Below, in pieces: positions 25,965 to 35,334 of a stretch of 64,000 nucleotides of DNA. The DNA comes from Pedobacter duraquae. GTDB taxonomy: Bacteria; Bacteroidota; Bacteroidia; Sphingobacteriales; Sphingobacteriaceae. The position numbers and the translations under genes were made by a program. The DNA lies in NCBI RefSeq assembly GCF_004362245.1, contig NZ_SNWM01000003.1, positions 248,001-312,000 of the forward strand. Direction: 5' to 3'. The notes under the pieces are model-generated. The model saw nothing but the letters and a program-made list of their open reading frames with translations. It did no database searches and had not been told where the DNA came from. The number at the start of each line of letters is the position of its first letter. Within the stretch, counting starts at the first letter, position 1.

Positions 25965-26609
25965 ATGCCTGTAGTCTTTACCAAGCATATAGATGAACAT
26001 ACCATACTTTCTGTATGGAAGATTGAAGAAACCGAACAGGAATTGTTCGCAGGCTTACAGTTGAAAGACCATGAGCTCGAATTTATTGCCACATTCAATA
26101 ACGGCAAAAGACTGCTCCATTGGTTAAGTACCAGACTGCTGCTCAGAACGATGTTGAAGACTTCAGACTATATTGCTACCGGACTTGACGAGCATGGTAA
26201 ACCTTTTCTGCTGAACCGCGATTACCATATCTCTCTAAGTCACTCCTTTGACTACGCTGCGGTAATGATCAGTAAGGATAAGCAGGTTGGTGTAGACATC
26301 GAACTTGTTAAAGAAAAGGTGCTGCGGATCAGGAATAAATTTATGACTGACGAAGAGCTAGCCGGGTTACCCAGTGCAGATAATGTATCTGCGCTCTACA
26401 TCTGCTGGTGTGCCAAGGAGGCAATCTTCAAATGGCATGGACGCAAAGGACTGGAGTTTAAACGCGACATGGTAATCAAGCCCTTTGTTGCTGCAGAACA
26501 AGGTGAAATCACAGCGCTGGTAAGCCTGCCCGATGGTGAACGGCAGCTTACAGTACACTACTTTAAGGTCGACGCCGCCTACATGTTGGGTTACGTTGCC
26601 GATAAATAA
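25965..26609 (+). CDS. 4'-phosphopantetheinyl transferase (Sfp-like)
   Basis: Transfers phosphopantetheine from CoA to a serine of carrier proteins. The start at 25965 (MPVVFTKHI) is used because an AGGG lies just before it and the upstream 15 codons look non-coding. The magnesium/CoA motifs VGVDIE and WCAKEAIFKWHG are intact, and HISLSHSFDYAAVMIS is the typical preceding strand. The 214 residues fit Sfp-type enzymes. No NRPS/PKS genes are in the window, so the client is probably the fatty-acid ACP. It is followed 6 bases later by lipB. Confidence 0.92.
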   Translation: MPVVFTKHIDEHTILSVWKIEETEQELFAGLQLKDHELEFIATFNNGKRLLHWLSTRLLLRTMLKTSDYIATGLDEHGKPFLLNRDYHISLSHSFDYAAVMISKDKQVGVDIELVKEKVLRIRNKFMTDEELAGLPSADNVSALYICWCAKEAIFKWHGRKGLEFKRDMVIKPFVAAEQGEITALVSLPDGERQLTVHYFKVDAAYMLGYVADK

Positions 26610-26615
26610 AAGAAC

Positions 26616-27314
26616 ATGAATAAGAAAGTAGAATTTTTAGACTGGGGTCTGATTGATTACGAACAGGCATGGGCCGATCAGGAGAAGATTTTTCAGGATA
26701 CCGTTACCCTGAAAACCCAAAACCGTACCAATAATACAACCCTCGAAACTCCCAACTACCTGATCTTCTGTGAGCATCCTCATGTGTATACACTCGGTAA
26801 AAGTGGACATCCTGAAAATCTATTGCTGGATGAAAAAGGACTGGAAGAGAAACATGCTGCCTATTATAAAATAAATAGGGGAGGGGATATTACTTACCAT
26901 GGGCCCGGACAGCTTGTGGGTTATCCCATCCTTGATCTCGATAACTTCTTTACAGATATCCACCTCTACCTGCGTACCCTGGAAGAAGCGGTAATTCTAA
27001 CGCTTAAAGATTACGGAGTGGAAGCTGGACGCTATCCCGGCTTTACCGGAGTATGGCTGGATGCTGATAACGATAAAGCCAGAAAAATCTGTGCCCTGGG
27101 GGTCCGCTGCAGCAGATGGGTGACCATGCACGGCTTTGCTTTTAATGTAAATGCCAACCTGGATTATTTTAAAAATATCATCCCTTGCGGGATTGACGAT
27201 AAAGCGGTAACCTCGCTCGAACATGAACTCGGAAAGGCGCTGGATATGGATGAGGTTAAAGGCAAACTAAAAGGACATATCGCTGATCTCTTTCAGATGG
27301 AGATCCAAAACTAA
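26616..27314 (+). CDS. lipB: Octanoyl-[ACP]:protein N-octanoyltransferase
   Basis: Moves octanoate from ACP to lipoyl domains in the first step of lipoate synthesis. Family motifs are all present: RGGDITYHGPGQLVGYPILDL, KICALGVRC...WVTMHGFAFNV with the catalytic Lys, and IPCGI with the catalytic Cys. The 232 residues are normal. Its place directly after a phosphopantetheinyl transferase gene makes sense, since LipB uses acyl-ACP. Confidence 0.95.
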   Translation: MNKKVEFLDWGLIDYEQAWADQEKIFQDTVTLKTQNRTNNTTLETPNYLIFCEHPHVYTLGKSGHPENLLLDEKGLEEKHAAYYKINRGGDITYHGPGQLVGYPILDLDNFFTDIHLYLRTLEEAVILTLKDYGVEAGRYPGFTGVWLDADNDKARKICALGVRCSRWVTMHGFAFNVNANLDYFKNIIPCGIDDKAVTSLEHELGKALDMDEVKGKLKGHIADLFQMEIQN

Positions 27315-27319
27315 GCCGT

Positions 27320-27338
27320 GTGAATTCTCGTAATTCAC
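27320..27338 (+). other. Short hairpin just upstream of the SGNH hydrolase start codon
   Basis: A perfect 7-bp stem (gtgaatt / aattcac) with a 5-base loop ends 3 bases before the ATG at 27342. It could occlude ribosome access or separate the gene from lipB. There is no T-tract, so it is not a terminator. Confidence 0.45.
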
Positions 27339-27341
27339 AGT

Positions 27342-28058
27342 ATGAAAATTATAACTGCTATTGTTTCTGCCTGTCTGTTAATGGCCTGCGAAAAAGCTGA
27401 GGTTAATCAAATGAATACAACTGTTACGCCTGTAAATATAGGGACAACACATAGCTACCTGGCACTAGGTGATTCCTATACCATCGGTGAAGCCGTGGAA
27501 CAAAATCTAACCTTTCCTTTTCAGCTGGCAGCAAAACTTGGTGCGTCAGGAATAGTCGTATCGGCACCAAAGGTGATTGCAAAAACAGGCTGGACAACGG
27601 GCGAGCTTCAGTCGGCCATAAATGCAGCTAATCTGAAAGGTACTTATGATATCGTAACTTTATTGATTGGCGTAAATAATCAATACCGTGGCATGTCTAG
27701 CGAAAGCTACCGCACAGAATTTAAATCTCTGCTACAACAGGCTATCGCTTTTGCGGGCGGTAAAAAGGAACATGTTTTTGTGGTTTCTATTCCTGATTGG
27801 GGTCTGACTCCTTATGGTGCATCTACCGGGAGAGATCAGAGCGGTATTTCTGCAGAAATTGATACGTTTAATAGTATCAATAAAACAGAAACACTGGCCA
27901 TGGGGGTAAATTATACGGATATTACTCCAGGATCCAGGGCGGTGATTAACGATCCGGCGTTGGTTGCTTCAGATGGTCTCCACCCTTCGGGCAAGATGTA
28001 TGGTAATTGGTCAGATGCAATGCTCCCTGCGGTAAAAGCAGCATTTCAGCAAAACTAA
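27342..28058 (+). CDS. SGNH/GDSL-family hydrolase, lipoprotein
   Basis: A 238-residue exported esterase-like protein. The N-terminus [18 protein letters not shown] has a lipobox (LMAC), so it is probably lipid-anchored in the periplasm or outer membrane. The catalytic blocks are LGDSYTIGE (Ser), GVNNQYRG (Asn block) and ASDGLHPSG (Asp/His pair). This points to hydrolysis of an ester or acyl group; the substrate is unknown. The 3' end overlaps the convergent sdaA by 4 bases. Confidence 0.9.
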   Translation: MKIITAIVSACLLMACEKAEVNQMNTTVTPVNIGTTHSYLALGDSYTIGEAVEQNLTFPFQLAAKLGASGIVVSAPKVIAKTGWTTGELQSAINAANLKGTYDIVTLLIGVNNQYRGMSSESYRTEFKSLLQQAIAFAGGKKEHVFVVSIPDWGLTPYGASTGRDQSGISAEIDTFNSINKTETLAMGVNYTDITPGSRAVINDPALVASDGLHPSGKMYGNWSDAMLPAVKAAFQQN

Positions 28059-29482
28059 CATTCTGGTAAGCTGATTGGGATGTTGGTAGCCAAACCTCCG
28101 TCAGAGGTTTCCTTGTACTTGGAGTTCATGTCTAATGCTGTCTCCCACATTGTACGTACCACAGCATCCAGACTTACTTTTGCCTTATCAGGATTACTTT
28201 GTAATGCCAGCTGACTGGCAGTAATTGCTTTTATGGCACCCATGGTGTTTCTTTCGATACATGGAATCTGAACAAGCCCGCCAATGGGGTCACAGGTTAA
28301 ACCCAGATGATGCTCCATGGCAATCTCTGCGGCCATCAACACCTGACGCTGCGATCCACCCAGACATTCGGTCAGCGCTGCCGCGGCCATAGCGGAAGAA
28401 ACGCCAATCTCAGCCTGACAGCCGCCCATTGCAGCAGATATCGTAGCTCCTTTTTTAAAGATACTTCCGATCTCGGAGGCACAGGCAATAAACTGTGTGA
28501 TTTTCTCATCCGAATAACCATCGCAGAAAGCGATGTAATATTGTAATACCGCCGGAATCACTCCTGCTGCACCATTCGTAGGTGCTGTTACAACACGTCC
28601 AAAAGATGCGTTCTCTTCGTTCACAGCAAGGGCAAAGCAACTTACCCAGTCCAGGATGTAATTAAATCCGTTTCCGCCTTCGCGAATGGCGGCAACCCAG
28701 CTGGTATAATCGGTGTAGACGCGGTCACCCACCAACCTTTTGTTTAACGCAGCTGCTCTTCTGCCTACATTTAGACCACCCGGTAAGAAGCCGGAAGTAT
28801 GGCTACCCCGATAGGTGCAATCTTTCATCACCTGAAAGTGCTGCAAAATCCCTTTTCTGGTTTCGGCTTCCGTACGCCAGGAAAGCTCATTTTCCATTAC
28901 AATCTCGGATACCTTAAGTCCGGTCGTTAAGCACCAGTGTAAGAGGTCATTGGCGCGCTCCACGGGAAATGGTAGTTCCACCTGTTCTTTCTCCGCACTG
29001 TTATCGCCCTCTTTAACAACAAAACCACCACCAATGGAATAGTAGGTGGCAGAAACCGCTTTTCCATTACTCAGGAATGCCTGGAAGGTAACGGCATTGG
29101 GATGGAAAGGCAGACTCTCGTTGTATAGAAAAAGCAGATCCTCATTGTAATCGAAATTTAGGGCCTGTTCAGCATTAAGCTGTAATACTTTATTCGCCTT
29201 GATCTGTGCAATGGTAAAGTCAATTGCATTGACGTCAAATGTAACCGGGTCAGCACCGCTAAGGCCTAATAGGATAGCGATATCTGTACCGTGGCCTACA
29301 CCTGTTTTAGCAAGCGAGCCATATAAGAGGATCTTGATCTGGTCTACCTGTTCCAGGGGGGCATTTTCAGCTAGTAATGCCACAAACTGTTGTGCGGCAC
29401 GCCACGGACCCAGGGTGTGGGAACTGGACGGTCCGATACCAATCTTAAAAATGTCAAATACAGAAATAGGTTCCCGGTGCAT
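28055..29482 (-). CDS. sdaA: L-serine ammonia-lyase, iron-sulfur-dependent
   Basis: Deaminates L-serine to pyruvate and ammonia with a [4Fe-4S] cluster. The 475-residue single-chain form joins the beta-type N-terminal domain ([28 protein letters not shown]) to the alpha-type catalytic domain ([50 protein letters not shown]). Conserved Cys residues expected to bind the cluster are in GGCQ, LTCDP and IPCIERN. It lies downstream of the groEL terminator and is probably transcribed on its own. Confidence 0.94.
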   Translation of the reverse strand: MHREPISVFDIFKIGIGPSSSHTLGPWRAAQQFVALLAENAPLEQVDQIKILLYGSLAKTGVGHGTDIAILLGLSGADPVTFDVNAIDFTIAQIKANKVLQLNAEQALNFDYNEDLLFLYNESLPFHPNAVTFQAFLSNGKAVSATYYSIGGGFVVKEGDNSAEKEQVELPFPVERANDLLHWCLTTGLKVSEIVMENELSWRTEAETRKGILQHFQVMKDCTYRGSHTSGFLPGGLNVGRRAAALNKRLVGDRVYTDYTSWVAAIREGGNGFNYILDWVSCFALAVNEENASFGRVVTAPTNGAAGVIPAVLQYYIAFCDGYSDEKITQFIACASEIGSIFKKGATISAAMGGCQAEIGVSSAMAAAALTECLGGSQRQVLMAAEIAMEHHLGLTCDPIGGLVQIPCIERNTMGAIKAITASQLALQSNPDKAKVSLDAVVRTMWETALDMNSKYKETSDGGLATNIPISLPEC

Positions 29483-29521
29483 CGTGCAAAGCTAGTTAAT
29501 AAAGCAGATTTTTAAACAATA

Positions 29522-29548
29522 AAAAACCCCGCTCATCGCGGGGTTTTT
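29522..29548 (-). terminator. Intrinsic terminator of groESL
   Basis: An 11-bp perfect stem (aaaaaccccgc / gcggggttttt) with a 5-base loop lies 20 bases after the groEL stop. It has T-runs on both strands, so it may also block upstream read-through. Confidence 0.92.
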
Positions 29549-29568
29549 GTAATATAGCTGTGTGGAAA

Positions 29569-31206
29569 TTACATCATTCCACCCATGCCGCCACCGCCCA
29601 TAGGAGGCATAGCTGCACCAGCATTATCTTCAGGATCGTCAGCTAAAACAACTTCTGTTGTTAACAACATAGCTGCAATAGATGCTGCATTTTCTAAAGC
29701 TACACGACCTACTTTAGTAGGGTCGATAACTCCAGCTGAGATTAAGTTTTCGTAAACATCAGTACGTGCATTGTAACCGTAGTCTGCAGTACCTTCTTTA
29801 ACTTTCTGAACAACGATAGATCCTTCGATACCAGCGTTCTCGCAGATCTGACGAAGTGGCTCTTCGATAGCACGACGGATGATCTGGATACCAGTAGTCT
29901 CATCATCGTTGATACCTTTCATGCCATCCAATGCCTCAATTGCACGGATAAAAGCAACACCACCGCCAGCAACAATACCTTCTTCTACAGCCGCACGGGT
30001 TGCATGTAAAGCATCATCAACACGGTCTTTTTTCTCTTTCATCTCAACTTCTGAAGCTGCACCAACATAAAGTACGGCAACACCACCAGCAAGTTTAGCC
30101 AAACGCTCTTGTAATTTTTCTTTATCATAATCAGATGAAGTAGTTTCAATCTGAGCTTTGATCTGATTAACACGAGCTTTAATGTCTTCTGACTGGCCAG
30201 CACCATTGATGACTGTTGTGTTGTCTTTATCAACAACAACTTTCTCAGCAGTACCTAAGTAAGAAAGGTCAGCATTTTCCAATTTATAACCTCTTTCTTC
30301 AGAGATCACTGTACCGCCAGTTAAGATAGCGATATCTTCAAGCATTGCTTTTCTGCGGTCACCAAAACCTGGAGCTTTAACAGCAACAACTTTCAGGGAT
30401 CCACGGATTTTATTAACTACTAAAGTAGCTAAAGCTTCGCCATCTAAATCTTCTGCAATAATCAGTAATGGTTTACCAGTTTGAACTTGTTTTTCCAATA
30501 CCGGCAACAATTCTTTCATGTTGCTGATTTTTTTGTCGTAGATCAAAATGTAAGGGCTTTCCAGCTCAGCTTCCATTTTATCAGCGTTAGTTACAAAGTA
30601 CGGTGATAAGTAACCACGGTCAAATTGCATACCTTCAACTGTTTTAACTTCAGTTTCAGTACCTTTTGCTTCTTCAACAGTAATAACACCATCTTTACCT
30701 ACTTTACCCATAGCTTCTGCGATCAATGAACCGATTATTTCGTCATTGTTAGCAGAGATAGAAGCAACTTGTTTGATTTTGTTGTTGTCTTCACCAACAG
30801 TTTGTGACTGTTTTTTAAGATTTTCAACAACAGCGGTAACCGCTTTATCGATACCACGTTTCAGATCCATTGGATTTGCACCGGCAGCAACGTTTTTAAT
30901 ACCCGCTGTAACAATAGCCTGAGCCAATACAGTTGCAGTTGTTGTTCCGTCACCTGCAATATCAGCAGTTTTAGAAGCAACTTCTTTAACCATTTGAGCG
31001 CCCATGTTTTCAATAGGGTCTTTCAATTCAATTTCTTTAGCCACAGAAACACCATCTTTGGTGATTGCTGGTGAACCGAATTTTTTATCAATAATTACAT
31101 TACGACCTTTAGGACCTAAAGTAACTTTTACAGCATTAGCCAGAATATCAACACCTCTTTTCAGGGCATCACGGGCTTCAACGTTATATTTAACTTGTTT
31201 TGACAT
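29569..31206 (-). CDS. groEL: 60-kDa chaperonin GroEL
   Basis: ATP-driven folding chamber of the cytoplasm. The 545 residues carry the class I signatures: TLGPKGRNV and [13 protein letters not shown] (nucleotide binding, catalytic Asp in DGTTT) and [18 protein letters not shown]. The C-terminus is the flexible GGGGMGGMM tail. It follows groES by 30 bases. Confidence 0.98.
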   Translation of the reverse strand: MSKQVKYNVEARDALKRGVDILANAVKVTLGPKGRNVIIDKKFGSPAITKDGVSVAKEIELKDPIENMGAQMVKEVASKTADIAGDGTTTATVLAQAIVTAGIKNVAAGANPMDLKRGIDKAVTAVVENLKKQSQTVGEDNNKIKQVASISANNDEIIGSLIAEAMGKVGKDGVITVEEAKGTETEVKTVEGMQFDRGYLSPYFVTNADKMEAELESPYILIYDKKISNMKELLPVLEKQVQTGKPLLIIAEDLDGEALATLVVNKIRGSLKVVAVKAPGFGDRRKAMLEDIAILTGGTVISEERGYKLENADLSYLGTAEKVVVDKDNTTVINGAGQSEDIKARVNQIKAQIETTSSDYDKEKLQERLAKLAGGVAVLYVGAASEVEMKEKKDRVDDALHATRAAVEEGIVAGGGVAFIRAIEALDGMKGINDDETTGIQIIRRAIEEPLRQICENAGIEGSIVVQKVKEGTADYGYNARTDVYENLISAGVIDPTKVGRVALENAASIAAMLLTTEVVLADDPEDNAGAAMPPMGGGGMGGMM

Positions 31207-31236
31207 GTCTTGTTTTAATTTATCAGGCTTAAATAA

Positions 31237-31527
31237 TTATAGAACTATAGCGTAGATATCGTTCTCACGCATAATCAGATAGTCTTTACCATCAATAGGA
31301 AGCTCTGTGCCACCGTATTTTCCATAAAGAACAACATCACCAACTTTTACAGATGGTTTTTTGCCTTCTGAATCTTCTTCAGATACAGAAACTACAGTTC
31401 CTTTGGACGGTTTTTCTTTTGCAGTGTCAGGAATATAAATTCCAGAAGCTGTCTTTTCTTCTGCCGCAGCAGGCTCAACAATAACTCTATTTGTTGTACC
31501 TGAAATGGGTTTAAGGTTTAAAGCCAT
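31237..31527 (-). CDS. groES: 10-kDa co-chaperonin GroES
   Basis: The lid of the GroEL chamber. At 96 residues it has the mobile loop segment EEKTASGIYIPDTAKEKPSKG and the closing motif YGKYGGTELPIDGKDYLIM. It is the first gene of groESL. No CIRCE element is seen upstream; short TGTCA/TGGCAG-type motifs are present instead. Confidence 0.97.
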   Translation of the reverse strand: MALNLKPISGTTNRVIVEPAAAEEKTASGIYIPDTAKEKPSKGTVVSVSEEDSEGKKPSVKVGDVVLYGKYGGTELPIDGKDYLIMRENDIYAIVL

Positions 31528-31622
31528 AACTTGATATTAATTTATTTTTTAGTTTAAAATTTGATTCGCATAAAATACGAGCACAATGTCTATTACAGTT
31601 TTTATGCCAAGCGGATTAAGCT

Positions 31623-31688
31623 TGACAAATTTGCACAGCCTGTCAGCAATGACTTTTTAATCAGTAATTAAGGGTGTCAGAGTGGCAG
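31623..31688. promoter_or_regulatory. Cluster of TGTCA-type motifs upstream of groES
   Basis: Within 66 bases there are TGACA (31623-31627), TGTCAGCAATGAC holding the inverted repeat GTCA-GCAA-TGAC (31642-31653), and TGTCAG/TGGCAG as a close direct repeat (31675-31680, 31683-31688). They lie 96-161 bases upstream of groES and may be a heat-shock control region. The consensus CIRCE repeat is not there. Functional meaning is inference. Confidence 0.3.
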
Positions 31689-31713
31689 AATTACAAAAAA
31701 TTGACACATAAAA

Positions 31714-31744
31714 AAAGAGGATAAACCTAAAGGCTATCCTCTTT
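31714..31744 (-). terminator. Terminator of the miaB-to-secG unit
   Basis: A 10-bp stem (aaagaggata / tatcctcttt) lies 18 bases after the secG stop. On the minus strand it runs into T6, so groES needs its own promoter. Confidence 0.85.
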
Positions 31745-31762
31745 CAACAAATATCTGTTTCC

Positions 31763-32104
31763 TTATTTTACCGGCTTAACGGGTGCAGGCGCTGGTGCCT
31801 GTGTGCCTTTATTGCCAATAGGTGAAGGTGTTACTGTTTTGTCCAGTTGCTCCTGAATTTTAGAGTCTCCAGTTGAAGTTCCACCGCTTTTTGCTACCGT
31901 TGTGATTGACAAAGTAACAACAACGATCAAAGCCAATAGAATCCATGTGCCTTTTTCCAAAACATCTCCGGTGCGTTGCACGCCAAACATGTTACTTCCT
32001 CCTGATGCACCCGCTGCAAGACCACCACCCTTAGGGTTTTGGATCAAAACAAACAGGGCTAATGCGATACAAATGATGATTAATAGAATAATTAAAAAAA
32101 GCAT
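31763..32104 (-). CDS. secG: Preprotein translocase subunit SecG
   Basis: A small membrane subunit of SecYEG. Two transmembrane segments (LFLIILLIIICIALALFVLI at the N-terminus and WILLALIVVVTLSITTVA) flank the conserved cytoplasmic loop QNPKGGGLAAGASGGSNMFG. The 113-residue length includes a Pro/Ala-rich cytosolic or periplasmic tail typical of Bacteroidota SecG. It follows the TPR protein gene by 14 bases. Confidence 0.95.
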   Translation of the reverse strand: MLFLIILLIIICIALALFVLIQNPKGGGLAAGASGGSNMFGVQRTGDVLEKGTWILLALIVVVTLSITTVAKSGGTSTGDSKIQEQLDKTVTPSPIGNKGTQAPAPAPVKPVK

Positions 32105-32118
32105 GGTCTGTGTTATGG

Positions 32119-33546
32119 TTAAATTTTCTTTTTTATAGATTGGATAAGGTCGGCAAAGTAACGGCTTTTTTCTGGAAACTTCAAACTTAATTTATCATAA
32201 GTATCTATGGCCTTGTGATAAAGCATTTGCTCAATATAAATTTTTGCTAAAGTCTCCGAAACAACGTCATTTTGATCCTCCGCACTTTTACGGGCCTTGT
32301 TTTCATTGTCGATCTGATCTGGTCGCGGCGGACTGATTTGCGGATCTTTTTTAATGAAGTTATCAATGATAGCCACATCTTTAGGATCGCCATGAAGCTC
32401 AGGTGTATTGTTCAGGATTTCCTCAGGATTGAAAGGACTCTGAATGTGGAAAATATGTTCCACATACTGCTGCTGCAGTTCGCTGGGGTTGTTTTTCTTC
32501 AGCGAAACATATGGCTGAAAGATAGTCTGATATTCTTTTCTGGTTTTTGCCAGCCACCATAAAAAGGTGTAAGGCATTTTCTCATCGTGGTAATTGGTAA
32601 CCTCATTGCCCTCTTGTTGTAAAACCTCCTCGGCAATAACTTCAGGTTCTGCATGCTGCACTGCTGCTTCTGCTTCCACGTATTCGTGGTGTGCAACAGG
32701 CTCCGATGCCTCTTCAATTTCAGGGGTTGCTACCGCAGGCGACGCAAAGCTTTGCTCAAAAGCAAAGAAGTCGGTCGACATGATATTCTCCAATACAAAT
32801 GCATCCTCCTGGGTTTCAATGGCAGGAATACTTTTTGTTTCAGCAGGCTCAGGTGTCCCTTCAGCCTCCACTACAATATCTGTGGATTCTTCCTCTTCAA
32901 TAAACTCGTTTTCTGCAGTTTCTACCGCTACGGATTCCTGACGATATTCAGCATCTGCCGGAGCAGTTGGCACTTCAACGATTGTTTCTTCTTCCTCCAC
33001 TACATCGGTCTCAGCAGTTTCAATGTCAAATGAAGGTTTCTCTGTTTCTTCTTCCTGGTGCTCGGTATTCCGCTCAGCAGTTTCAACATCTGCGTCGGCA
33101 AGAAAATCGGCTGCTGTCTCCAATGTAAGCGCTGATACTTCAGTATGCGTTAATTCAGTAACAGGAAATTCATGCGGATCAATTTCACCGATCTCTTCAA
33201 AAATTTCTTGTTCATCGATAGCCTGTTTGGTGTCTATCAATTCATAAATTGAGGGTTCATCAGTAGGCGGCGTAACTTCTGCAGCAATAAGGTGATTTTG
33301 GTTCCACTGTTTCCTGTGCAGGAAATCATAAACCAGTTCGCCATTGGTATGTATAACTGCTGTAGTCAGCATATTTTGGGCCTCAGGTAATTCTGTACCT
33401 GCTTTCGCCAGCAGTAAATGCAGGGGCTGGAAATAGGGATAACGCTCCAGTAAATCCTGCAGTACAGGCACATCTGATGCACTAAGCTTTTCAGGGCTCG
33501 CAATTAATGCTGATACGTATGTGCTGATTTCTTTATCCTGGTCCAC
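32119..33546 (-). CDS. Conserved acidic TPR-type protein of unknown function
   Basis: A 475-residue cytoplasmic protein without a signal peptide, read from a GTG start at 33546 since no ATG lies upstream in frame. The N-terminal 80 residues are helical (LLERYPYFQPLHLLLAKAG). The middle (about 120-310) is a long Glu/Val/Ala/Thr-rich low-complexity stretch with repeated EETE/ETAE words. The C-terminus has a TPR-like pair (LAKIYIEQMLYHKAIDTYDKL, FPEKSRYFADLI). I know it only as a conserved neighbour of lptE and secG in this bacterial group. The position suggests an envelope-biogenesis link but no function can be claimed. Confidence 0.82.
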   Translation of the reverse strand: MDQDKEISTYVSALIASPEKLSASDVPVLQDLLERYPYFQPLHLLLAKAGTELPEAQNMLTTAVIHTNGELVYDFLHRKQWNQNHLIAAEVTPPTDEPSIYELIDTKQAIDEQEIFEEIGEIDPHEFPVTELTHTEVSALTLETAADFLADADVETAERNTEHQEEETEKPSFDIETAETDVVEEEETIVEVPTAPADAEYRQESVAVETAENEFIEEEESTDIVVEAEGTPEPAETKSIPAIETQEDAFVLENIMSTDFFAFEQSFASPAVATPEIEEASEPVAHHEYVEAEAAVQHAEPEVIAEEVLQQEGNEVTNYHDEKMPYTFLWWLAKTRKEYQTIFQPYVSLKKNNPSELQQQYVEHIFHIQSPFNPEEILNNTPELHGDPKDVAIIDNFIKKDPQISPPRPDQIDNENKARKSAEDQNDVVSETLAKIYIEQMLYHKAIDTYDKLSLKFPEKSRYFADLIQSIKKKI

Positions 33547-33578
33547 GTTGCTAAGTTAATAATTGAATGCAAACTTTT

Positions 33579-34094
33579 TTACCATTGTGATGCAAAAGCA
33601 CGGTTAAAAATATCTTCGGTAAGCATTAAGTTAATGTCTTTGATTAAATTAGGCTCAAGCGACTGGAAGGAGGCTCCCGACAATGGAAAATCTTTAAATC
33701 GCATAAAGGATTCTTCAAAACTAAGCTTCGGATTGATGTTGTTTGTATATTTCACCGCTATAGTAATAGACAGCCTGTTAGTTCCGTTACCCGTTGTAGC
33801 TCTATTATCGGTGTACGTAACAGGCCTCACCTCATAACCCGTAACCCTACCTTCAAAAACACCATGCCCGTCATTCTGCACCACACTTAGGCGAGTCTGA
33901 TTTCTGATCCTTGTTTTCAATGCTTCCGTAAACTGTTGTGCCAGATAAGGCACCACCAATGGCGCATTGTTCTCAAAATAATTGATTGTCACCGTTTTCA
34001 TCTCTGCAGGTATTGAAGCCCCATTCAGAGACACGGAACAAGAATTGAAAGTTGCCATTACAACGAACAGCAACAGGGATATGATTTTCTTCAT
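33579..34094 (-). CDS. lptE: LptE-like LPS-assembly lipoprotein
   Basis: A 171-residue lipoprotein (lipobox FNSC at residues 16-19) resembling the Bacteroidota LptE family, which plugs the LptD barrel and guides lipopolysaccharide to the outer membrane. Core strands (TVTINYFENNAP, ALKTRIRNQTRLSVV, GRVTGYEVRPV) fit. Its start codon overlaps the stop of the sigma54-activator gene by one base (TAATG), so the two are translationally coupled. The assignment rests on family resemblance and on synteny. Confidence 0.85.
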   Translation of the reverse strand: MKKIISLLLFVVMATFNSCSVSLNGASIPAEMKTVTINYFENNAPLVVPYLAQQFTEALKTRIRNQTRLSVVQNDGHGVFEGRVTGYEVRPVTYTDNRATTGNGTNRLSITIAVKYTNNINPKLSFEESFMRFKDFPLSGASFQSLEPNLIKDINLMLTEDIFNRAFASQW

Positions 34095-35332
34095 TAGTTC
34101 AGGTTCAGTTCTTTGATTTTGCGGTATAATGTACGCTCCGAAATACCCAGTTCATGTGCAGCAAACTTTCGCTTTCCTTTATGTTTCTTCAATGCCTTTT
34201 TGATCAGGTCAGATTCCTTATCAATGAGCGATAAAGATTCTTCTACTTCCTCAGCCTCGTGGTGCGTATAGTTGTAATCAACAGGAGCGTTCTGAACAGG
34301 TTTTTTGATGGTTAATGTAGGCTCATAACCGGCAGGAGACTGCTCGATTTCCTGATACAGCTGATTGATATAATGGGGGTTGTCGGCCATAATATGCTGC
34401 GTATTTCCACCATTTTGTATAATCTCGGCAACAAGTTTCTTTAACTCTACCATGTCCTTCTTCATGTCGAAAAGGACCTTGTATAAAATATCACGCTCAG
34501 AGAAATCCTCCTTATTATTACCGTTAATGGCCATAGGGAGGTTTGTAGCGCTCTCGTTGGGGATATAATTTAATAATGCACTCACAGTAACATTCCTATC
34601 CTTTTCAAGTACACAGATCTGCTCCGCAATATTCTTCAGCTGCCTAACATTTCCAGGCCAGCTGTAATTGCTCAATACCTGGATAGCATCTGGTTCTAAC
34701 TGGATTCCCGGACTGCGGTATTTGTCGCTAAAATCGGCTGAGAACTTTCTGAACAATAAATAAATATCTTCCTTGCGCTCATGCAATGCAGGAATACGCA
34801 GAGGTACGGTGTTTAGTCTGTAATATAAATCTTCCCTGAACTTGCCAGATTTTACCCGGTTATACACGTCTACGTTCGTCGCCGCAATAATCCTGACATC
34901 TGTTTTTTGTACTTTTGATGATCCTACACGCAGGTATTCGCCGCTTTCCAGAATCCTAAGCAGGCGTGCCTGAGTACCTAACGGTAGTTCAGCCACCTCA
35001 TCCAGAAAGATCGTTCCACCGTTGGCTACTTCAAAATATCCTTTACGTGCTTCATGGGCACCAGTAAAAGATCCTTTCTCATGACCAAAAAGCTCTGAAT
35101 CTATCGTTCCTTCAGGAATGGCACCGCAGTTTACGGCGATAAAAGCACCGTGCTTACGTGCACTAAGCTGGTGGATAATGTGTGAGAAAACTTCCTTTCC
35201 ACTACCACTCTCGCCGGTAATTAATACCGACATATCGGTTGGAGAAACTTGTCTTGCTATATCTATAGCCCGGTTTAGTAGCGGAGAGCCGCCAATAATC
35301 CCGAACCGGTTCTTAATGTCCTGTACGTCCAT
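34094..35332 (-). CDS. Sigma54-interaction AAA+ transcriptional activator without sensory domain
   Basis: A 412-residue bacterial enhancer-binding protein. The ATG at 35332 lies 2 bases after the miaB stop; the earlier in-frame ATG at 35374 overlaps miaB and adds no domain. The AAA+ core starts almost at once: Walker A GESGSGKE, the sigma54-contact loop GSFTGA, Walker B GGTIFLDEV and the Arg-rich sensor region. A linker of about 130 residues leads to a Fis-type helix-turn-helix (FAAHELGISERTLYRKIKEL). No receiver, GAF or PAS domain is present, so control must come from a partner or from expression level. Confidence 0.93.
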   Translation of the reverse strand: MDVQDIKNRFGIIGGSPLLNRAIDIARQVSPTDMSVLITGESGSGKEVFSHIIHQLSARKHGAFIAVNCGAIPEGTIDSELFGHEKGSFTGAHEARKGYFEVANGGTIFLDEVAELPLGTQARLLRILESGEYLRVGSSKVQKTDVRIIAATNVDVYNRVKSGKFREDLYYRLNTVPLRIPALHERKEDIYLLFRKFSADFSDKYRSPGIQLEPDAIQVLSNYSWPGNVRQLKNIAEQICVLEKDRNVTVSALLNYIPNESATNLPMAINGNNKEDFSERDILYKVLFDMKKDMVELKKLVAEIIQNGGNTQHIMADNPHYINQLYQEIEQSPAGYEPTLTIKKPVQNAPVDYNYTHHEAEEVEESLSLIDKESDLIKKALKKHKGKRKFAAHELGISERTLYRKIKELNLN

Positions 35333-35334
35333 AA

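Noticed and set aside
25965..27314. Secondary-metabolite cluster suggested by the phosphopantetheinyl transferase
   Set aside because: Neighbours are dcd and lipB, with no NRPS, PKS or carrier-protein gene in the window.
31528..31762. CIRCE operator upstream of groES
   Set aside because: The 9-base inverted repeat of CIRCE is not present on either strand.
32594..33033. Two plus-strand Ser/Cys/Phe-rich frames opposite the acidic TPR protein
   Set aside because: They arise from the repetitive Glu codons read in antisense (GAA/GAG give TTC/CTC), not from coding selection.
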